DNA of 64,000 bases. Source: Haematococcus lacustris. Taxonomy: Eukaryota; Chlorophyta; Chlorophyceae; Chlamydomonadales; Haematococcaceae. The notes beneath the pieces are model-generated. The model did not search any database. It was not told the DNA's origin and saw only the letters and a program-made list of their open reading frames with translations. Of this stretch, positions 1 to 11,900 are shown in pieces. Each line of letters starts with the position of its first letter. The stretch's first letter is position 1. The DNA is taken from contig JASKMD010000023.1 in the NCBI GenBank assembly GCA_030144725.1, positions 1,001,681 through 1,065,680 on the forward strand, written 5' to 3'. Position numbers and translations under genes: made by a program.

Positions 1-1493
1 CATAGCCCACTACACAACCCTCAAGTGTCACCCATCTCTCCATCATCCAGTTGTCACATGGGGCCAGTTACCATAGGGCAATGTCACATGGGGCAGAGGC
101 GGGTCCAAGCCAGCCCGGTCCTACCCCCTCATCAATGCTACCCCAACCATACCGGCTCAACATCACCCATTGATGACATGTTGTCAGCAATCACTCCCCT
201 CTTGCTCCCAAGGCCTGGAAAGCCGCGTCAGTGTCAGTGGGAGTGGAGTAGGGGGAGCAGCGTGAATGACACATACCGGCCATGCCACGCTGACCCTCCG
301 TTCAAAGCACAAGCTTTGCTGCAAGAATGGGAGGGGGTGGGCACCCATGACCATCATCTGGGTAGGCAGCGGCCGGCAGTTGGCACTGTTGTTTGACTGC
401 GGCGTGCACAAGATGGATCAAAATGTTGTAGCTGAAGCCTCTGTGGGGCAGGCATACCACACTTGAGTGCATGGAGCTTGCATATGGCCCATGTGTTGCA
501 GCTTAACACCACTCTCGCATTGGGATAGCATAATACTTCCTACTTACTACCTCTCTGTCCGTCCGCTGCCGGGCAGACATACTACAAATGCACCCTGCAA
601 GTTAGTTGATGAGTTGCAAGTGGATCAGCAACGTCCCCCAATAGAGGGGATGTGCAGGCCTGACGGTAGCCTAGCAACAAGACATGGGATGGCCCATGTG
701 CTGGCTGAGCAGTTGCAGACCTACAATGTGCCATATGCTATGATTATCATCGTGGTCGTGCTGTTCACTGACAGCCAGGACATCCCACCCCACTCCCTCA
801 CAGCCACAGCAGCTTGACCGCCTACAGCTACCAGAAACGCGCGTGACGAAAGCAAGGGTTGCGGTGGTGGAAGTGATATGCAAGCAGCAGAGCACATGCA
901 GATGCATATGTGCGACGCATAGGCACCAACACCAGCACACCCGGCCTTGACTAGGCTAGACAACATGACAGGGCGGATGCTCGAAGCAAGTGGCCTCACT
1001 GAAGCCAAGTAATTGCAAAGCAGCATGGGCGTGCACAAGCAGACCAACGTACTTCCCGTTTGCAAACTAGGCAACTGGACACTCCTGGGCATCTTCGAAT
1101 GGGTATGCTTTTGAGCAGGGTGGCCAGTTGTATGCTAATGTTATCCAGTGTTGTGGGGGGTTGCCCCACGTCTCCCACCCTTCTCAAATATCTATGTGCC
1201 GTAGACGCGCCTGAATAAGTGGCGATGTAAAGGAGAGGGAGCAGAGGGGTTCAGCTGAGGGGCCCTATCACCACCGATGCCTGTACCGCCCACCACTGTT
1301 CAGAGTTCAACGCTGCTAGACACGATGGTTGTGTGCACATCACATTAGCACATGTCGTCACAGTCGAGTTCAGGGATACGAGACCCCATGTGCGCAAAGA
1401 TGCGCTCGCCAATGCTACTTTTTAAATCAGTGCATGAGCATGTGTTGTTGAACTAGGCATTCCCTTCCAATAGGTGTTGCCTGTGCATCTCAC
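1..1493. other. No recognisable gene; downstream of last helicase exon seen
   Basis: I read both strands here for the next conserved block of the helicase (the stretch after the exon ending at 1494) and found none. The remaining C-terminal exons either lie left of the window or are too divergent to see. The open frames present are short and show no family motif or tandem repeat. Confidence 0.5.
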
Positions 1494-2947
1494 CACTGCA
1501 GCGTTCTTAGCGTTGGAGTTCCACGGCATGGAGGCATCGTCCAACCAGCTTGTTGAGGTAGGGTAGCCATCCCCATTCCGTGTTGCCACCAGGCCAGCAT
1601 CAGCCAGTAGCCCAGCCAGTTGCAATCGCATGTCCTGAACAACGCAAAGGACAGGACTACTCAACGACGACAAGAGTACTCACGAGATTTAAAGAGATGA
1701 GAGCACTCAATAACAAAACCAGGACAATGTGACAAGTTGATCTTGGTTGATTGATAATCGAAAGACATCTTGAGAGTACTCGGGGGTATTCAAGGGAACT
1801 CAAGAATCCTCAACAGACCTCAAGAGAACTCCATATGGACAAGAGTACAAAACAAAGAACAAGATGACCAGAACTGAACAAAACGATATACAAGAGTCGT
1901 TACTGGCCAGCAGTTGATTCTTACGGTACTCATGGCCCAGCTTGAGCTACAGTTGTTTGTTGGCTCTCATTGCAAGTCAGATACCGCGAGTACTTTTCCT
2001 GCAATGGGCCAGGCACGTTCACCACACCTGCAGCTGGTTGCACACTTCAGCGTCCAGCTGCAGCTCCTTCACAAAGGTGGCGTGCTTCGCAGCCCCCTGC
2101 CGTCCCGCCTGTTGTGCTGAACTCAGCCTCCACGCTTCAAATGCTGTGGCTGCCAGCAGTTGATCAGAGTAGGAGCCAGCTGCAAGACCTGCGCAACCAT
2201 GTGCAAGGCATGTGAGTACTACGACCACATGAGGTAGGCAAGCCATGCAACGCACATGTGATTTGACCAGCAAGATTACACAGCAGCTCTTGGCACAAAG
2301 GTCAAGCTGACTGTCACCACTATTATCTGTACAACCCACGACGTGGTGTTGAACACCCACAGGTGGTACTACAGGCCTCATGAAACTGTGTTTCACTAGA
2401 ATGACATGCAGATAGCACAATGTGTGCTTGCATGCTCTTGGGTGTCACGTTCGCCACCATGGTGCACGAGTCATGGCACATGGGATACACACACACTACG
2501 CCGTGTGGCATCTCCAAGCAATCTTGTTTCATTGCCTCGCCTGTCTTCCCCAGCTTGAGCCGTGCACTTTGTGCTTCGCTGTTGGTATCCCAGCTGACCC
2601 GGAAGGGGCTCTTGAAGCTCATTGTTGCAGCGATGGTGCAGCAGCTGGCCAGCACCCCAAAGATGCAGCCTAGCACCAATAGCTTGCCAAGCCTAGGGTC
2701 CAGTGGCAGCAAAGCCAGGTGCTTGCCCAAGGGTGTCAGCCGCTCAGCCTGTGTGCTCCCCAGAGCTCCCACTTCCCGCAGTGAGGCCAGTGCTGCTGCC
2801 ACAGCGGCCGGAGGTGGCGGGTCGAGCACTGTTTGCAGGAAGGTTGCAGCGGGGCCCAGTTTCAACAGGTGGATCTGGAGCACCAGCTCGTCGAGAGCAA
2901 CCCGGGTGATCTCAGGCTTGGAGAAGGGCCGCATCAGCGATGTGTAC
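1494..2947 (-). CDS. Helicase HA2 / post-core exons
   Basis: Exon 2947-2541 starts YTSLMRPFSKPEITRV, then LDELVLQIHLLKLGP, LTPLGKHLALLPLDPRLGK and SFKSPF, the winged-helix plus ratchet (HA2) signature of DEAH helicases. Its donor is tentative: phase is satisfied by a GC donor at 2540. Exon about 2188-2028 gives YSDQLLAATAFEAWR. Exon 1634-1494 gives DMRLQLAGLLADAGL and DDASMPWN, which in plant homologues precede the OB-fold. The last exon ends in phase 0 and no following exon is visible. Confidence 0.8.
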
Positions 2948-5900
2948 CTGTTGCCAATGCAATGGGCAATGGCACGTTCATGGCACATGCAATTCAGGCC
3001 ACAAGGCAACATCATGGACATCAAGGACATAGGACAATATATATAGGTGTTCAGATGCCACTGCTTGGTGCTTTGAGCTGGCAGGCTGCATGTTGCACTC
3101 GTGCATTGGCCTTACTCTTGCAAATGGTGTTAAGGGTTTCAGGTCAAGGTTTTTAAGTGATCCTGTGCATGCGCTGTAAAGGAAGCATGTATGGCCCAAC
3201 AATGCATGCCTCACTTGAGCCCTTCCTTGTGTAGCTAGGGCCTTGTGCAATTGCGGTCGAGGGGCCACTGCTGTGGTGTTTTTCTGCTTGGTTATCGATA
3301 GCAATGGTTATCAGGTTGTGCAAGCTGACCACAAGAGGAGCGGGTGGAACAAGCGATATACACAGAGAGTTCCCTCATTGTGACCACCCCAGATCTCGTG
3401 TTCTCTTGTTTCTTCACCGAAAGCCCCTTGGTTGTTGCTAGGGTAGTTGTCGGGTCGCGTCACGTTGGCGCGGGCTGGGAAGTGAGATCTCAACACTGCC
3501 GGGTTCGCCGGATTAAACCGCATCCGGAGTTTAAGGCCCGGCCGCATCTACAGAGAGCGTTTCAGGAAGCTTCCTCAACGCTTCCTGATACCTTGGTGGG
3601 TAACAAAGATGGCACAACAAGGGCGCTCAGTTAAACATGCGGCTGCAATGCGACAGCGCTTAACGCATTGGGCTGAAAATTTTTCATGTAGCAAAAAATG
3701 ATGTAGCAATTCTTGGCCCTTGCTCATATGGCCACCGAATAGCCCGACGTGCTAGCACGATAAGCAAGGCTCGACAGCCCCGGCCACAGGGCTAGCAGGC
3801 TTGCAGCCGCTGCTCAGGCCCTCTTCAAGTACAAGAGGGGGGCTGCACGCCCTTCTGTGCGTGCTATGGCGAAACAACATGGCGTCCCTTGCTCCACCCT
3901 CAACGAGATAGTCAAGATGGGGGTTAGGGTCGCTACAAGGGGGAGACCTTCAGCCTTGTCTGAGGCAGAAGAGCTCCAACTGGCTGGCATTGTCAAGGGG
4001 GCCCAAGCGCAGGGTAGGGGGGTGGCTAGGTTGGACCTTGTTGGAGCTGTGGAGCGGGCTTGTAGGGCCCGTGTGAGCAAGGCCCTTCCACACCCCTTCC
4101 CTAATTCAACCCCCAGCCGCAAATGGCTCAGCGCCTTCATGCGTAGGCATGGCTTGTCACTGCGCAAAGCCTCTCCCCAAACTAAGGTCCAACGGGCTGC
4201 TGCTGAGAGCCAAGAGGCTCTTTCCCATTGGTATGACAAGCAGCTCATGCCAGCCCGACAGCTTGGTCAGCATGGCCAAGGAAATCCCAGGCGGGGTCAG
4301 CATCAAGAACCGCGCTTTACTGATTTTGGATGGCTATGCTTCACGCTTCAGTGCTGACACCAAGGCAACTGCAGCTGCCTAACCAATGCACACATTTTCT
4401 ACAGCCCTGGGACCAACAGTTCAGCAGTTTGAAAACGAACCATGGGAAGCTCGTGGCAGCTGCAGCCAAACTTCTCAAGAGTGGCGGTGTCTGGCCCACA
4501 CTGTCCCAACGCATCAGCATGACCGACTCAAGTCTCCACTTCTCAGTGGGATTCAGCAAGGAGCCAGCAAGGAACCAGCAAGGAAGCGTGCATTTGCCAA
4601 GCCGGGCCTTTATGACCCCAGCAAGGATCAGCTGCTGGCAGCTGCCAAAGCCTCCATTCAGGTTGGTAAGGGCAAGGTGACCCTAACACCATAGAAGCGC
4701 CTAGCTGTGAGCAACTACATTATGGAGGCAGCTATTCAGCGCTCAGCAGAGGGGCAACCAACTCTATATTTCCGAGCAGTGGATCAGTTCTACAACAGGC
4801 AGGAGCTAGAAGAGCAGGTTTGCATGAGGGTGGCAAAGCGTGGTAGAGGGGCTCACATGTAGAGGGGGGGGGGCCATGGTCAAGGCATGTGAGTTACCAC
4901 AAACTATTTATTTGCCGTTTCCATTGCAATTGGTGATCAAACCCCCGGTGATTACATGCCTGAAGTGGCAGAGTGTAGTTTCAGTTGAAGTTGGACGCAA
5001 TATTAATGGCCAGATATAGGTACACTTAGTTTCAAAATCCCATTCTTGAGGGGGTATGTCAGAGTTTCGGCCATAATGTTGCAAGCTTGGATGGAGATCA
5101 AGCTTTGGTGCCTGGGCTGCAAAGAAGACTTATCCAGGAGCAAGCAGCAGGACCTTGGCCCTAACCACAAACGGCATGATGCTCGTCAATGCTTATGTAT
5201 TGTCATGCTGTGCTCCCGTCACAGGGGCCACCAGAGGGTTTGCGCTTTGCTGAGGTCGTCACCAAGGCCACTGAAGCACGCACACACCACAGGGACCAGC
5301 CTACCCCTGTCATTGCTGTCTTGGCTATTGCTGCAAGCAAGGGTTGACAACGCACCGGTGGCGTGTGTACATGCACCAGCTCCAGCCTTCGCGGACACGC
5401 CCAGCCCGGCCCTGCCGCTGCCTGGCGTTTGCTTGAGAAATCCAGTCCACCTCCAGCAGCGTCATTCGCCTGGAGGCTTGGTACCTGAGGGGGCGCAAGA
5501 GGCAGAGCGCTGCAGCCGAGTTTTAACGAGCACGACATGCACTCAGCAAGAACAACCAGTGGGAAAGTAGGCGAGTCCTGCAATGGAAGGGAGCCAGACA
5601 CTAAATACAGCAGCAGAGCAGCAAGGCAGCAGGGCAGCAGGGCAGCAAGGCAGCAGGGCAGCAGGGCGGCAGGGCAGCAGGGCAGCAGGGCAGCAAGGCA
5701 GCAGGGCAGCAGGGCAGCAGGGCAGCAGGGCGGCAGGGCAGCAGGGCAGCAGGGCAGCAAGGCAGCAGGGCAGCAGGGCAGCAGGGCAGCAGGGCAGGGT
5801 GTGTCGATCAGGGGCAGCCATGCACAAATGTGTACGGGCATAATCCATGGCAGTGTTTGCGACCTATACATATGATGCAGAGCTGCACTCAGGTGTTGAT

Positions 5901-8900
5901 TGCCACGGACGTCCGTCATTGCTTCGTTGCTTGTGGCTCAGTAATTGTGTGTGGGGGGGGCATCTGTCATTGCCTCACCGCTTCTCCCGGTGCCGCCCGC
6001 AATCCACCACATGCACAACGTCTTCAATAGTGATGGACGTCTCAGCAACTGCATGACACAGCAAGACCTACCTGGGGGAGCAGCCCCTGCATCAAGACCC
6101 TCCCCCTCCCCCTCCCCCTCCCCCTCCCCCTCCCCCTCCCCCTCCCCCTCCCCCTCCCCCTCCCCCTCCCCCTCCCCCTCCCCCTCCCCCTCCCCCTCCC
6201 CCTCCCCCTCCCCCTCCCCCTCCCCCTCCCCCTCCCCCTCCCCCTCCCCCTCCCCCTCCCCCTCCCCCTCCCCCTCCCCCTCCCCCTCCCCCTCCCCCTC
6301 CCCCTCCCCCTCCCCCTCCCCCTCCCCCTCCCCCTCCCCCTCCCCCTCCCCCTCCCCCTCCCCCCTCCCCCTCCCCCTCCCCCTCCCCCTCCCCCTCCCC
6401 CTCCCCCTCCCCCTCCCCCTCCCCCTCCCCCTCCCCCTCCCCCTCCCCCTCCCCCTCCCCCTCCCCCTCCCCCTCCCCCTCCCCCTCCCCCTCCCCCTCC
6501 CCTCCCCCTCCCCCTCCTCCTCCCCCTCCCCCTCCCCCTCCCCCTCCCTCTCCCCCTCCCCCTCCCCCTCAGCATCGACCGCACCCTCCCCCAAGCCAAG
6601 CCAGCCTGGAGCAAGGCTACTTCAGGCCAGCTGTGTACCAAAGCAGCCCAGCCGCTACCCATTGCTATGCTTCGTTGGCATAGCATGCTGCATGGGCATT
6701 GTCAGGCCAATCTCAGTGCGTCCGGCTGTTGAACTGCAAGCCGCACACCATGCACCCCACCACCCCTGGTGCCAGCCGACCACCCGCTCTCACTGTTGGT
6801 CGCGAGCACGATCTTGCGTATGCCGGGAGGAGGTACTTCAAAGGCCCGCTGCTGGTCCTGCCGGCTGACACTGCTGTGTAGCCTCAACACCCAGTGCAGG
6901 CCCTGGTTGTACTTGCGGCTGGAACTGAGCCGCTTGTACATCTCAGAGATGTTGCCAAAGCCTTGCGTGGCAAAGAGCAGGACACGGCGTGGTGAGTGCG
7001 TTGCATGCGTGGTTGTGCTCTGCTGAAGAGAACGTATGCGACATGGGTGTAGATGTACCACATGAGTGACTGACCCCTTGTGCCTGCTGCCTGCTGCCTG
7101 CTGGCTGTTACCCATGCTCTCGCTCCCTACTCCCATCATTGTTTTCATCACTGATTGCCGTCACCATGTCAAGAGCTGGCACTAGCTGTGCCAGAACCAG
7201 GCTGCACACTGCCTACCGCCCACTGCCAAGTGCCGTCACTCGCTGCTAACTGCCTGCTGGCAAATGAAGCATGCGTAACTATTCATGAGAGCTGGCTGGT
7301 CTGACAGACATGGAGCAATAAGTGCTTTAGCACACATATTACTAGTAACTGCACCCTTCTCTCATTCTGAAAGACACGGGGCAAGGACTGCTTCAGCAAA
7401 AAACATTGTGCTACCATGCGTGTGAGCAATAACCCCTTGCCACCCCTGCCGTTAACTAGCAGCAACAGGATATTGGCTGGAGCAGGGTCGACATTGAATG
7501 GTGAGTAAGGGGAATAGTGCTTCCTCGGCACTGGTTTAGCACCTGGCAAGAACACCAAGACGGCTCCAGGCTCCAGGCTGTCGATGTGGTCCAGGATGGC
7601 TTCCAGCAAGTCATAGTCCAGCCACTCCTCATTCACTCGGGCAAGGTTACGCTGGGTGGCCTGCGCGGTAGCACACGATGACAATGAAGAAGAACAGTAA
7701 TTGTGATGATGGTGATAGTGATTGTGATGATAGTGATAGTGATTGCGATGATGGGCGCTGCCAGGAGCAGGAACAACACACCATCAGCAGGTACGCCTTT
7801 GACATGGTGATGTGTCAGAGAGGAATGGTTGTACCTAGAACTGCGCTGATATACAATGTTCACGTGTCCAGTACAGGGCACCAGGCGTTCTCATCACCAC
7901 CAGTACATTGCATGTGACAACTGGCAGCACATGGTGCATGGCAGCACATGGTGCATGGGGGTACATGGTGCATGGCAGCACATGGTGCATGGCAGCACAT
8001 GGTGCATGGGGGTACATGGTGCATGGCAGCACATGGTGCATGGCAGCACATGGTGCATGGCGGCACATGGTGCATGGCGGCACATGGTGCATGGCGGCAC
8101 ATGGTGCATGGCAGCACAGGGCACAGGGCGGGTGTGTAACGCGTCCTTAGTGGCCAGGGCTGTTGTGCATGAGGCCTGCTCAGTGTGAGGCGCACCGTGC
8201 TGTAGTCCTTGTAGGCCTCTGCTGAGTACAGCGGGTTCAGTGGGCTGCCCAGCCCATCGCCATCTCCCCAGCCTTGCTGCACAAGGTTGGCCTTGCCCCT
8301 GGCAGCCGTCACCATGATCAGCAACCAGGCATCGACCCACGGAGGGTTGAGGTTGAGGCTACGTCAAGGTAAGGGTAAGGGTCTGCCTTGAGTCAAGGCA
8401 AGGGTGAGGGCCAGGGTTGAGTCAAGGTAAGAGTCAGGGTTGGAGTTGAGACCAGGGTTTAGGGCAGCCTTGAGCCCCAGCAAGGCATGCAGCCACGGAG
8501 CTCACAGGCCCGACGGCCTGGGCGCTGCACCCACCTGCTGTTGCTGCCACCAGCTGCCTTCCCTAGTGCACTTGCGGCAGACATTGCATGGCTGAGCCGC
8601 ATGGCTGCAGGCGAGTCAGCTGCCAAGCGGTACCTGCACAGCAACACACCCCACGGTGTAGGTCTCAGAGCCAGAGCCAGTTCAGGCTGCCTGTGCATGC
8701 CTGTTTTGGCACTAGGTGATCTGTGGTCAGTTACCCACAGCAACACGTGCAGATGGCACCAGCAGCAGCACATACAATGCATAGTATACTAATACGGGTG
8801 CGGCTATCAGCCATGCTGGTCTCAGTCGTGCTGGTCTTGGTCAGCAAGGGAGCAAGGAACCAGGAGCCAGGGCCTTACCCGGTGCCCTTCTGAACATGAT

Positions 8901-11900
8901 AGTACCCCAAAGGGGCGTGTGACTTACATTTTGGCTGAAGTACACAAACTCGAGACAGCTGCAGTTGTGGGCAAAGGAGGCCACTGGTGCATGCAGGTCC
9001 ATACCCAGGGTTGGCTTTAAAAAACCTTGACAATTGGAGAGACCATGTATCCCACAGTGAGGGCAGCTATGCTGCAAGTCTACTCCATGCAGCTGAGGCA
9101 GTGCATGATGGTTTTACACCGCTACAACTGGCTAGCTTGGTTTGGCTGTTTGGCTTGCAGATCATGAGAGCAGCTGCACAGCAGAGTGTGTGGAGATCAC
9201 GAGGCGTGTGTGGGGAATGTGGCAGATTGCAGTGCAGCAGAGTGTGTGGAAAGCATGAGGTGTGTGTGGAGAATGTGGCAGAGTGCAGTGCAGCAGAGTG
9301 TGTGGAAAGCACGGGGCGAGCAGCAGAGTGTGGGCAGAGCTCACCCGGTGCGTTCATAGCAGTCCTCCAGGAACAGCTGCTGTACAGGGAAGGTTCTCCC
9401 CAAGGCTGTGAGGACGGGGCAGCCGTTAAAGTAGGCGGCAAAGCGCTGGGCGTCCAGAGTGGCAGACATGAGGATAAGCTTGAGGGGGCGCTGGCCAGCA
9501 CGCCGAGCAGCCACCATGTCCTGCACAGCACAGCGGGCATGCCTGACCACCACCACCACCATCACCTCCACCCAGAACAATCCTCCCTAGCTAGTGCAGC
9601 TGGACAATGGTGGTGGTGGTTGAGATGGTGGTGGTGCTTTCTATTTGATTTGCAAATGCTGTTGTGCTGGCACCAGTTTATGGGTGGCCCATCTGCCAAA
9701 GCCTTAGAAAAAGAACAGAAGCTGCGGCCTTCAGCCTCCTGACCTTGAGCAAAGAGCGCATGTTATGTCGTTAGCAAGCATTTCACTAAATAAAGTCAAA
9801 AGCAGCAGTTTAGGGAGACTTGGCCAAAAAATAAACACCAAGCCCTTTAGGGTGGTTGCTAAAGGGTAGCACTGGGTCACAAAGAAATACTTGGTTGGGT
9901 GACCTAGAATTGTTTCCATAGGGACCCAGTGTCACTCCACATCATCATTTTGTAAACATCACCATTAGTTACTTTCACTCAATTTGCTCATGTTGGGGTG
10001 GAAACCTCAATGCATGGCAACATGCACAAAACAAAAACATTCTGAAATGACGCTCATTTGCGTAAGTGCTCTGGGCAGCAGCTGTGACAGGAAGGCTGAC
10101 ACCATGATGACCGCCAGCATGGTGATGGCTGCTTGGCCTGGATGTGGGAATAGGGGAGTAGGGCTTGGGGATTAGGGCAGGGAAAAGGGCAAACCCCAGC
10201 TGTGGGGTGGGCTGAATCAGGGCTGGGGCAGCAAGCAGGGCTGAGGTGGAGCGGCGCCTAGCTATCTGGGGGGTAGGGCTCACCCGCAGGAGGGCCAGCA
10301 AGTGTGGGGTGGGGCAGTGCCTATTTTTGGAAGAGGGCTTACCCGCAGGAGGGCCAGCAGGAAGTCCGACTGCAGCGAGCGCTCGTGAACTGCAGGCAGG
10401 GGTAGCCAGCAAGGGTGCTGTCATGCTGTGACGGTTGCGTCGCCTTCCTGCCCTGTTGTGCTCGCAATGGGTTAGGGTTAGGGTTAGGGTTAGGGTCACT
10501 GTAACGGTGCACCTACCAGTTGAACTGTCGCGTTGTGCTCCTGCCCTGTTGTGCTCGCAATGTGACAATCGCAGCACGGGATAGCTCATGAAGTAAGGAG
10601 GGGTAAGGCATGATGCCATGAGGGCCAGCTAACCTCACACCCTATACATTCAGAGAGGATCATCACCTGACACTCATGTATTGACGACATGCCTGTCTGA
10701 TTTTTAGTGTGTATGACAGCATGTGGTGTCCCTCATATTGAAAAAGCATTGTCATGTAAGGGCGCAAACTCAGTTTGTCTGGTCTACTCAATCCATGGAG
10801 GTGAGGCCTGACACAAGGAGCACAACAACAGGGCCCCATAACATTATGGCCACAGTATGGCAACACGGCTTTAGCCCAGGTTGTTGATCACAGTGCAATG
10901 CACGGTAGCATTCATAACGCAAGGCGACTCTTGAGCCATGGCATCTCATGCCACATGCTGCAATTAGCGGTGGCTGACGTTGGGCCATGTTCCTGAGTGG
11001 CTGCCAGCTATCACAACATAATCTCAGAAGTTGAATGAGCTGCTTGGCTGCACCTGTCTAGAATGAAGCCCGCGGCCTGTGCAACTGCTGAACCTACCTG
11101 GCTAACATGCCCCTACCAAGCATGCAGGGTGTGGCTGCCTGGCTGTCTGAGAAAGCATGCAGGGTGTGGCTGCGCTGGGCTGTCTGCTGGCGCGGCTGTA
11201 GCTGTGTCTGTCTGTTGACTAGATGTGCCTGACTAGATGTGGCTGTCTGCTGGAGAGGGTGTAGCTGTGTCTGTCTGCTGGCTAGGTGTGGCCCACCTTC
11301 ATCCACGATCACATGTGTCACGCTGTCCAGCAGGCTCTCGCTGGCTAGGCGGCGCAGGAGGATGCCTGCACACAGCAGCAGCCCACCTCCCTGGGCCCTT
11401 GCCTCCACAGCTCCAGCGGGACATTGCCTTCCTTACGAGTTACACCCTCTACTCCCTCCACACCTGCCTGCAGCTGCTATGTGGTCTGTGCAGGCAGCAC
11501 TTGACTGCTGGCCAAAGGTGCCGGGACCTCAAGAGCCAGCCTCAAGCACAGGAACCCCTGACAGGGCGCTGAACACAGACCTGCTGCTGTCACAGCTGCT
11601 GCTGCTGCTAGCGCTGCTGCTGCTAACGTTGCTGCCTCTGCACTTGATACCCTTGAAATTGCTGCTGCACCTACTGCTATCGCTGGTACTCCTGCTGTCG
11701 CTGCTACTGCTGCTGCTGCTGTCTCTGCGCCTGCTGCCGTTGCTGTTGTCGTCCCTACACCTGCTACCCCTAAACTTGCTGCTGCCGGCACACACCGGGT
11801 GCAAGCACCTCATGTTGAGGGCTGAGGTTGAGGGTTGTAAGGGCTGTGAGGATATGAGTGCAGGGCTATGTTGCATCCTACTCAGCCACACACAGTTGTG

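Noticed and set aside
5938..6868. 307-residue Ser-Pro/Leu-Pro protein and Gly-Glu counterparts
   Set aside because: Translation of the CCCCCT tract within a helicase intron.
7928..8131. CRISPR-like array
   Set aside because: Units are contiguous with no unique spacers, in an intron of a eukaryotic gene; it is a minisatellite.
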